The notes under the pieces were generated by a model. That model saw only the letters and a program-made list of their open reading frames with translations, was not told the DNA's origin and ran no database searches. DNA of 64,000 nt, taken from Agaricus subrufescens. Lineage: Eukaryota; Basidiomycota; Agaricomycetes; Agaricales; Agaricaceae. Shown here one piece after another: positions 55,842-64,000 of this stretch. A program made the translations under genes and the position numbers. Position 1 is the first letter of the stretch; the number at the start of each line of letters is the position of its first letter. The stretch is from NCBI GenBank assembly GCA_029945375.1, contig CM057059.1, forward strand, positions 3,348,001-3,412,000, read 5' to 3'.

Positions 55842-56733
55842 AGTGTACTTGCAGTAAGAGTCTCTCTATTAAGCGTTCGATCGCATTTCTCTAGCCATAT
55901 CCAGATAGGAAGCTTCCGGAAAGAAATTCATGGAGTTACATTACTATAATATACTTGTAGACACTGGAGAGTACTTCCCCTGTTACCGAAAGCGTTTGAG
56001 TATGCCCCAGTTTGGTAGCCCGTAGAAGGTCAATCGAGTCGTTTTCACTGATTGGACTAGATCTTTTGAACAACTATTCATCAGTTTGGGGTTGATGGTC
56101 CGTACAGACCAGGCGTGAATCTCTGTATGTTGACCCACAAAGGCATACAGCCACAAATCTTGGAGTTGAACCAGCTCATTAGCAGGCGGTTCCTCGGCAC
56201 AAAGTATATATTTGTGTCAATCGGCCCTTGTTACTTTGTAAGATTCATAGAGTGTGTGGCTCGACTATCGTAATGCCGCTGGGTTTCAACAATTGAATTA
56301 AGGATACCTTCTTTTAGGATCTGTGCTTTGTTCTCGATTGGGCACAATCAGTTGCTGTAGCGATTCCGTCGCTTGACGTGAATCATTGAGTATTCATTGC
56401 ATTGCGTGTACGTCTTGTTACACGAGTCTACAATCATAAAGAAGCATTGAGAAACAATGAAACACTTCCCACCGGTGACTCTGCCGCTCGAGTAGCAAAG
56501 TTCTGGCACATCATCTTGGTTGCTATGCAAGCTCCTTCCCTGCTCGCTCGACAAGTGCACATCTTGGTAAATAGGGCCAAGCACCGCGTAAATCCAGGAC
56601 GTACGTGAGTCGGCTGGAGCCTTCACATGTTCCGTAGGGTTGCGGGAAAAACCTCCGGCCATGTTTTTCCGGGCCGGTAAGTTACCACGACCCCCATAAA
56701 GGGGGGTTGTTCACCAGTTTTTCACTAGGTTAT
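55842..56733. repeat. G1 downstream region with a dispersed repeat
   Basis: No gene seen. Bases about 56095-56360 align with about 63065-63370 (tatgttgacccacaaaggca, agtttcaacaatt), so the 3' flanks of G1 and G3 were duplicated together with the genes. Confidence 0.6.
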
Positions 56734-57256
56734 TTACCAAACATATCTATTTTCGGCAGCGGTACAACGGCAGCTAAATGTTAAACAAGCCAATGACCGA
56801 TATGATTCGCCATTGCTAATCAAGTTATAGACATCCTGGACGAATCCAAGAGGAGGTACGGTAACCGACAGAAGTACCATGATGTTGGTTGCCGCGTCGC
56901 GTCCCCCAAAAGTGCTGGGTTGATCAATGAGAGAGTATTCCACGAGAGTATTCCATCTAAGGGTATATGATATATCTCGTTTGTTGCTGCCAAGGTTGGG
57001 AGATGGAAAGCGGAGAAGGCTGGTAATAGAGAGCTGTTTGTTGTGAACGAGAGCATCTTCAATAGGTTTTGGTATTTCCATGTCTTCTGCAATGTCTGCT
57101 TTTTTTTTTAATTTCCATTGATAATGTTGCGATGTCCACTCTGAGAGCATTCGGGAGACACAGAGGGAACCCATTAAGGAGGAGGTAGCGTCAATCACTT
57201 CTGTAAACTTGCACGGAGTACGGGCAAGCATGATCAATTTAGTAGCGCCACGAAGG
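56734..57256 (-). CDS. Unrecognised ORF remnant beside the hAT-like element
   Basis: An open frame running out of the transposon end (57267). The host part encodes KLIMLARTPCKFTEVIDATSS, a Lys-rich stretch and LSVTVPPLGFVQDVYNLI. No paralog in the window and no recognisable domain. No start codon lies in the host part, so if it is a gene its 5' end was cut off by the insertion. Could be a non-coding coincidence. Confidence 0.3.
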
Positions 57257-57266
57257 GATTGGGGGC

Positions 57267-58088
57267 GGGCTACAGCAAAAGTGCGGAGCCCGCGCACGGA
57301 TGCGGACTGATGCGGACAAATGCGGGTCACGGCGCGGACCTGGCGCGGATCAAAGGTAAATACGCACCAATCTATGATAAGATACCAGGCCAGAAACCCA
57401 CACGATTAAGTATTCGTAGCTATCAGTAACATATCTGTGAAGGACATCAGTAGTCAATAGAGTATATTTACTGGATACCAAAAGCATAATCATAGTAAGG
57501 GGAACGTGAAACTTACACTTTGACATGGGCAAGTAAGGGCAGACGCGGACACATGGGGGCAGATGCGGGAGGTGCGGACCAATGAAGAATTGACGCAGGC
57601 TCCATGTGGACCAGATTCAGATGGGTGCGGTCCCTACCCAAGTGACGCAGACAGGATGCGGGTTCCTGCTCAAGTCTTGACTGGACATTCTCAATACTCA
57701 AAGTCTATCATATCAAGAGGCCATAGTAGTGATATGTGGTGTTTGTGACCACCCATGTTCCTCCAAAACTCGGTGAAACGGTCGGCATTTACACCATAGA
57801 AAATGGGAGGGGCAGTCATTTCAACTATCAATTAGGCAGCTGTTGATTGGGCCTGTGGCCTAATAGTAAACATATTGCCTTGTCAATTGCTTATTGTTAA
57901 GTAAAACACATTCTATTCTCAAATTGCTGCTGGTATGTATTGACTCCTACATAGATACGGGCCCCCTCTGAATCTGTATTGTTATACGGCGGCGCGGACT
58001 CACCACGGGCTGTTGCCCTTTTGGGATAAAGGCGCGGACGGCACGCAGGATAATGTCCGCGTGCTTGTCCGCACTTTTCTGCGAGCCC
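57267..58088. mobile_element. 822-bp nonautonomous hAT-like element
   Basis: The left end GGGCTACAGCAAAAGTGCGG and the reverse complement of the right end (GGGCTCGCAGAAAAGTGCGG) form imperfect terminal inverted repeats. GATTGGGGGC occurs on both sides (57257-57266 and 58089-58098), an 8-10 bp target duplication. Many subterminal TGCGGA/GCGGAC units lie inside both ends, as is typical of hAT elements. No transposase ORF is present. Confidence 0.75.
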
Positions 58089-58098
58089 GATTGGGGGC

Positions 58099-58349
58099 AA
58101 TGGAGGATACAACTGTTCCAAACGCTGCTCCAGCAAATGGTCAACCCGCCAACGAATCGAAAACTCCATTCTGGCGCAAGGTCTTTCGGGGTGTCAATAG
58201 CTCCTTCCCTCGAGATTGTCCCAGGAAAGGTTGAAGCACGTAATGTCGCACTTGACCCCACCGACCTCCTCCCAAGGTCCCGCTTTGGAGAAAGTTGTTT
58301 CCCAAACGCCATACATTTCCGAGAAATCATTGCGATAGAGTCAAATTGA
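58099..58349 (+). pseudogene. W-R motif family relic G2
   Basis: Only the 3' end of a G-type gene remains. The plus strand reads TPFWRKVFRGVNSSFPRD, then the frame shifts, and the next repeat and C-terminus appear only out of frame (RSRFGESCFPN). The 3' flank (ctaacaaaaacctacttgcact, about 58452-58473) matches that of G3 at about 62494-62515. The hAT-like element lies directly upstream. Confidence 0.75.
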
Positions 58350-58550
58350 ATTGAGTGTCCTGTTTCTAGGTTCTTTATTATACTTTACAGTCCAATCCAG
58401 GGCATCGAGCCTCTGGGACAGTCCTTGCTAGCGTACTATAGTCATTTGCCTAACAAAAACCTACTTGCACTTAAACAATTCCAGTCGCTCATGTTCGTCT
58501 AAATAATTAATGTAGAACCGATTATAAATACATACGAAAACTTGGGATCA

Positions 58551-60764
58551 TCAACGCGACTTGCGTGACATCAAGCCAAGGAGGCGGAAGAAGCGTCCCT
58601 GATGTTCGTCGGAACTTGACCTTGAATTCGCTTGCCTATGATCCTCCAACATTTTCAACTTCCCGTTTTCATGATATAAAACCGAACGCAATTCGTTCAC
58701 CATATGCCTGTCCATCTTGAGCCACGGAAGAGAACCATTGACTGTTGTTTTCTCTCCGGTACACTTGAACTTTTCACTCGCAGCTGGGTCAGAAGTAGTC
58801 GACCCACCCGATACTACGCCTATGAGCAGGAGAGCTTCAATCACTTTGTGTAAAGCCCATAAAATTTCTTCGCCCGTGACCAAGGGCCTCCTAGGCCGCG
58901 TCAAAGAAGAATTTCCGTGGAACCTGTCTTGTTTTGCCCGCTTTTCGTATGCTTGTTTACTCTTGGCCTTGGAAATATGAGTTCCCGCTATATCTTTGAT
59001 TGCCTGTAGGTGAGAAGCGACGCGCCTTTGGAATCTGGGCACATCACCTCTCAGAAATGCTGTTTGACGTTCCGTATTAACATCATCCCTGCATTCCCAA
59101 TGGATTCCCTCCATAACATCGAAATGCTCTGAGATAGCTTTGCAGAGCTCGTATATATGTTCCTCATAAGAAAATTGGTGTTCGTCGACAATAACTTCTT
59201 TCGCGGAAAGAAGCAGTTCAAGAGCGGTGAAGATATTCGGTATACGAGAACACAGTCTTTTGGCTTGTCCTGTTCCACACTGAGAACAGTTTTAATCAAT
59301 GTCCCGCGTTTTTTAATGCAGAAAGAAGGTACAGATTGCTCTTACCTTCACTCCGTACTCTCTGCCTGTTTGCGCCAAAAATTCATCCAGCTAAAGAGGC
59401 CCGAATACGTTACGACAGACTCTCAACGCCAATGCTATTGTACTCACCAATTCTATGAATGTCAACAACATCCCTTCAGTCTCATCTAGTTTATTTGCCA
59501 TGGCTAGGTAAGTAACCGGGGTATTCTCCTCCTTTACTTCGTCAATGACTATAAAAACTTGTGTGTAGATTTCATATTCCAGATTGTACAACGTATACGT
59601 TGCATCTCGGATGCTATCCGCAGATTCGGTTAGATTCTGATTCAAGCTGTCTGTCTTGGCTTTCTCCTCCTGATACGTAGCCTCTAACATTCTATTATCT
59701 AAGACCGACTGTTATGATAGACGGAAGAAGGAAATGTAAATCGCGTACCTTGCAATCCGTTTCTGGATCGGTTCCCTACTTTCCAAAATCTGTATTTTCC
59801 TGCTGCTTCTAGAGCAGCAGTTGCAAACCCTGAGGGGCCTTTAACCTTGGACAACGGGCGATCTTCTTGTTTAAGCATATCTAGTGCGAGTTGAATATCC
59901 CCGTGCTGGGTGTAAAGAGCGGATTCAATAATTCCCTGAGCTTCGTTGACGACAGTCTTTTGAAACTGCATAGTACCCTCAGCATTTGACAACAAATGGC
60001 TTAGATAAATTAGATACCTCCCAAGTATGGCTTCTGGTATTTAAGAGAATGTTCACACTCTCGCCTAACGCTGCCTTGTTCTTCCTGAGTTCATCTCCGA
60101 GTTTGAGAACTGCCTCCACTTGTATATGTATTGGTGTATGCTCTGCGGACGCTAGTTCGTCTATTGATTGGCGTATCGCTTGAAATCCTTTGTAGCAACT
60201 CTTAACGCATGCACTATATTCGACTAATGCTTTGAACTTGTGTTGTATCAGGTCGTTGTTCGCTTTGTTCTTCAAATTCTCTACAGGTCCAAGGTCTTCG
60301 CTGAGGATCATGAGTGTTTGGGAAGGTCAAAGACAATCCTATCGGTGATACTCACAAGAGTGGCTGCTGCTCGGTTAGTTCGAAGCTCTTGTTCAATTGT
60401 CCCATTGCCTTGCGGCCGAACTCTTTTATAACCTGACAAGTTGGTAATGCCTTGAGTCTACGGGTACGCTCCGGAATTACACTACACATTGTTCAACTCA
60501 TGTTTGTTGATTGATATTAGGATACACTCACCTCGAACATTTTTTTTGCTTGCTAGGGTTCAATGACAGATGAGTGAACTGGCCTAGAATGTTCGGGGAC
60601 ACATCATTCGAATTGGTACATCGTGACGGGTTAGGAGAAGAAGTCGATGAAGAGATTGCATCTCGAGAGCTGCTTGGCTCTGGTATGCTTGAGGTCGAAG
60701 GTTCATCAACAGATACCAAGTTACACGACTCCGGAGCTTCGTCCTGAGTGTTGGCAATATACAT
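58551..60764 (-). CDS. Helical protein H1, multi-exon, function unknown
   Basis: Start at the ATG at 60764 (MYIANTQDEAPES), a Ser-rich acidic first exon. Splicing at clear GT-AG sites then joins helix-rich exons: VIKEFGRKAMGQLNKSFE; LGPVENLKNKANNDLIQHKF to NTRSHTWE; GTMQFQKTVVNEAQGIIESA to GNRSRNGLQ; MLEATYQEEKAKTD to FIELV. The last exon (about 59280-58551) contains HWECRDDVNTERQTAF, a hydrophobic EALLLIGVVSGG stretch, and the basic amphipathic terminus GRFFRLLGLMSRKSR. No recognised domain. Overall it looks like helical bundles or coiled coil. It is transcribed divergently from G3 across about 280 bp, suggesting shared control. The basic aromatic tail recalls the W-R repeats of G1/G3, though that may be chance. 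Confidence 0.65.
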
Positions 60765-61040
60765 GGGAAAGAGGCGAGTTGTGGACTGAAAAGATCCAGT
60801 TTAAGTACTCCAGATTATGTAGAGACCAAATAGAACAATGAATCTCTTATAATCTGGTTCACAATCTCAGAAACCGTCAGATCCAGGATCTGATGAACAC
60901 GGTGATGTTTGATGACCATTGCAGACTGGCTCACAACTGGTTTGTCAACTGGTTTGTAATCTAGCTCGGTTTCTATTGATGCGGAATCACCACCCGGAAC
61001 GGTTATACAATCGTTCCTTCCTCTTCCACTACTCCCCTCC
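60765..61040. promoter_or_regulatory. Divergent H1/G3 promoter
   Basis: A 276-bp gap between divergent start codons at 60764 (minus) and 61041 (plus). A minus-strand open frame crosses it (60815-61048), but it ends before H1 and shows no family resemblance, so I treat it as non-coding. Confidence 0.45.
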
Positions 61041-62357
61041 ATGGACACTTCACCACCCCTAGTCTGCGCTTCTCTTCATGTGTGACTATCCTCATGTCTG
61101 ACATTACGTTGCTGACCTGCCTTCTAGCTACCACCGGATCTGCAACCTTTCCAGCGCATATATGAAGTATCCTGGCATGTATTTGCGCCGAACCTCGATC
61201 GCCTTCGGCTTGCTGTGGAAGAAATTCACGATTGTAGTCCGGAAGCTACTGAAATATTCTGGAAAACACGAAATGTTTTGCGCACCGAGCTCATCAAAGC
61301 CTTCAAGATACTACAGTCTGGCACAGAAGTAGCAAGACGGTACTCCCTAGTATTGAAGGCGCTGGAGGATGGAAAGCCGGCACAAGAGGCCTTGAATGTA
61401 GTCCGTATGCATGCACAGATGGGCATGCGAGTTTCAACAGAATCTCAAGAGGCTTTTTCAGCGTGTCGGAAAGAATTAGAAAAGGCAATTGACCGGGTGA
61501 CAGCAGTCACGGATGCTCGTCAGTGAACTCTATGCTAATAGGGAAGCTTAACATACTGATGCTATATTTCAGCAGACAAGAATATCTCTGGTTCTTCGTT
61601 AACCTCATCCCAAAACGTTCAATTAGTCACGGAGATCTTTAGTGCTATTGATGAATGTAACGGATTGCTTCAACAATGTCACGACCAGTTCTCGCGGCTA
61701 GCAAAGCGGATTCGCCATGAACATTCCATAGATTCTGACCCACCGTCTGATGAAGAGATACAAGTAATGCGCGCAAAATGGCAAACGTTCTTTGACACTG
61801 CAGAGGGATTATGGAAGCTGTCTGCTGATATTGCGGAGGGCGTGGTATTCGAATCATCGTAGGTTTATAGCTCACCTATAAAATTAACTATCTTAACAAT
61901 GAGCAGGGACATCCCAGACAATTCTTCGGGAAGCCGCAAAGCAAGAGAGAGAGAGAGAGTTCCATTATGGCGGTCTCTCTTTCAACGCGAGGCAGCGCGA
62001 GACTTGATCCGTGTTCGAAATGTTACGGAGGCACCAAGCGCACCCACTGATCCTAGTGCAGCCCGTGAGATATCGACTAATGCGGTCAATCAAGTAGATG
62101 CTACACAGAGGCTACAGGCACCCGAAAGTAGAACTGTCCCGGATACTGCCCTACCAAATACCCTGAACACAAGCAAAACGAAGGTCCCATTCTGGCGGAA
62201 AGTTTTACAACGTACTAGCTACTCCTCTCGCAATGTCTCAGAAAGAGTCGAAGCAAGCCGTGACGCACCTGACACGACTACAACTCCGCCCAGGATCCCG
62301 TTCTGGAGAAAGTTGTTCCCTTGGACGACGTGCGTTTCCAAAACACCATTGCGATAG
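61041..62357 (+). CDS. W-R motif family, gene G3
   Basis: The most complete member. The first exon, from the ATG at 61041 (MDTSPPLVCASLH), is spliced into LPPDLQPFQRIYEVSWHVFA and a helical stretch ending TAVTDARQ. After an intron near 61524-61573, exon 3 has IDECNGLLQQCHDQFSRLAKR and IDSDPPSDEEIQVMRAKW. A short intron near 61859-61907 leads to the tail: VPLWRSLFQRE, VPFWRKVLQRT, IPFWRKLFPWT and terminus VSKTPLR, ending at 62357. The three-repeat layout, the acidic block and the exon borders match G1. No known domain. The helical N-terminal half and repeated cationic aromatic motifs separated by disordered linkers are the visible hallmarks. Role unknown. Confidence 0.7.
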
Positions 62358-63500
62358 AGGACGATTGCATTGAGCGTCTTGTCATCGGGTTTCTGATTGC
62401 ACTTTTCAGTCCGAATTAAGGCGAGTACTTCTAGGGATATAGATGAAGTAGTTATAGCCTACGCGCGGGTAGTAGTGTGTTGTAGTTGTTTACTTAACAA
62501 AAGCTCACTTGCACTCAGCCGTTCCCAGTCCCCGAATTGCTGGGTAATGTAGGGTAGTATGCAGTCATCCCGAGTAGACCTTGTTTCGACCTCGTGTCAT
62601 TCGCAAAATCCTATCTCGTTGTTCAGTTCTGTTGTACTCTCAGAGGTTTGTTGTTCTAGTGTTCTCTCGGCTTCTTTACTACATACCATCATATTTCGGC
62701 CTTTGCCTGGCTCGACTAATTCACAATGCTGCTAGCTGCTTGGTTCAGTGAGTGAATAACCGACGTTCTCTAGTCTTCCCACCAACTGGCCTCCACGGAT
62801 TGGTCGATGAGATGCGAGTCGAAAAAATCTGACCCGTTAACATGGACGAACCAGACCACTTAGTAATGTTCAAGTTTAGGTGGCCCCACTATTGCTCGCG
62901 CCTTTCCCCTGCTCGTAGCACATACACAGAAAAGCTATAGAGTCACTACATAGGGCACAATGAAATTTGCACTTTGTCTAAACCTAGCCAGTCGCGACGG
63001 GTAAGTTCTGTCCTCGTCAATCGGCCTGAATGTTGCGACGAGAACATTGATTAATCTGAGGGTTAATCTGAGGATAAACGTATAGAGTTGACGTCTATAT
63101 GTTGACCCACAAAGGCACGCAACTATAAATCCTGAAGTTGGGCCGGCTTATCAGGCGGGTCCGCCCGCAACCGATATATCTTTGTCGCCCCGAGCCCTTA
63201 TTACCCTGTGAAATGTAGAGATACCCAAAAATACCTCAATGTCGTGTGGAACGTGGTGTCGCTGAGTTTCAACAATTAGCATCAGACTATAAGGGGCTAG
63301 GATACCAAGTTCCTTTTGCAGTATACTTGCTTTGTTGTTGGCTCCGATCAAGGGTTGGTGTGTTGAGCTGACCGGTCATTGGCCCTTGATTCCTCATCGT
63401 GTTGCGCGCACAGCTGTATAGATTACATCTACGAGATTCGATCAACCATGCTATGACTTCCATCAAAAATTTGGACAGCACAGAACAATAAGGAGCTCAG
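62358..63500. repeat. G3 downstream region with duplicated segments
   Basis: No gene seen. About 62358-62505 is copied in antisense into the Copia relic at 53 kb. About 63065-63370 aligns with 56095-56360 downstream of G1. Confidence 0.55.
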
Positions 63501-64000
63501 GATGATGATGAGAATATCCCTTCGATACCAAACCCAATTTCATCGCCAGTCCCCAAATCCAGCGTCGCGGATACCAGTATCATTTCAGGTTCGGCCACTT
63601 CTTTCCTGAATATAAACATGTTATGTGCGGCTGATGGTTCTTCTGCAGGAGAATATGATATGACCAAGGACGCTGTGGAGCAAGACGTTCTGTTCCAGTC
63701 GAAAGTCAAAGATACTGGTATGTAATCTAACTCCCATAAGTAGCTACAGTATTAGTTAAAACAAGAATCCTGACAGTTGCCAATGGTTATAGAACCATCC
63801 TCGGCATTATTCATTGTTCTTGACATTTATAAAGGCTTGAGTCGTAAGTGTCACGTCCTCTTGGGAGCTTGGAATCAGTCGTTTTTCTCAGGGTGTAGAT
63901 CTAAGGCAGTCATGGTCAACCCGCTATTCTTCTTGCTCCCTCAGTATGATGATCGTTGCTCTCACCCGACGATCGGTGAACTAACAAAGAGGCTTAGTTA
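63501..64000 (+). CDS. 5' part of an unrecognised gene running off the window
   Basis: After an AG acceptor at 63499-63500, an open frame reads DDDENIPSIPNPISSPVPKS and continues to a GT donor near 63718. Splicing to about 63793 gives EPSSALFIVLDIYKGLS. Another intron (about 63845-63892) leads to KAVMVNPLFFLLPQYDD, still open at the window end. The start codon is not identified. The acidic, Ser-rich beginning loosely resembles H1's first exon, but no domain is recognisable. Confidence 0.45.

Noticed and set aside
57280..57700. CRISPR-like or satellite interpretation of the TGCGGA units
   Set aside because: Units are 6-9 bp, irregularly spaced and confined to a terminal-repeat-bounded element in a eukaryotic genome.
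60815..61048. 77-residue minus-strand ORF between H1 and G3
   Set aside because: Could be an upstream exon of H1, but no donor site joins it in frame and H1 has a good ATG at 60764.

Overview
This is a gene-dense, transposon-rich piece of a basidiomycete nuclear genome, most likely an Agaricomycete (mushroom-forming fungus). The evidence is that genes are split by many 50-60 nt GT-AG introns, the transposons are Ty1/Copia elements primed by half initiator-Met tRNA, the protein kinases are TKL-like with an HGD/HND catalytic loop, and one large gene has the RasGEF-PH-RhoGAP layout of fungal Bem2. No exact species can be named from sequence alone.

Layout. (1) 0.5-6.8 kb: four tandem minus-strand paralogs of an unrecognised coiled-coil family (a fifth copy lies at 49.5-51.1 kb), with a tRNA-Arg(ACG) gene between two of them. 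(2) 7.6-25.7 kb: four apparently intact multi-exon genes (A minus, B plus, C minus, D plus), each encoding an N-terminal P-loop GTPase domain fused to a TKL-type protein kinase. A young, intact Copia element (Copia-1, 10502-15790) sits just upstream of gene A. (3) 26.0-36.4 kb: a flavin monooxygenase pseudogene split by an old Copia element (Copia-2, 27918-35425). (4) 36.5-40.8 kb: a truncated copy of gene C (E), a duplicated piece of the Bem2-like gene's 3' end, and a decayed sister of gene D (F) carrying a 151-bp MITE in its last intron. (5) 41.5-49.1 kb: the conserved Bem2-like gene, the only clear housekeeping gene. (6) 52.6-54.2 kb: a scrambled Copia relic. (7) 54.7-64 kb: a second lineage-specific family (G1, G2 relic, G3) whose C-termini carry repeated W-R/K motifs, interleaved with an unrelated helical gene (H1), an hAT-like nonautonomous element and the start of another gene at the right edge.

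How the parts fit. The window looks like a fast-evolving accessory island wrapped around one conserved gene. Genes multiplied by local duplication: tandem coiled-coil genes, A/C and D/F kinase pairs, G1/G3 units, and copies of the Bem2 3' end. Transposons then inserted and decayed. Decay is strikingly CpG-specific: Copia-2 carries eight in-frame TGA stops, each explainable as CGA to TGA, and no frameshift over about 6.1 kb. The same change disables gene F relative to gene D and the monooxygenase. The GTPase-kinase fusions and the W-R motif proteins are the best candidates for an undescribed signalling, self-recognition or defence system; that role is inference only.
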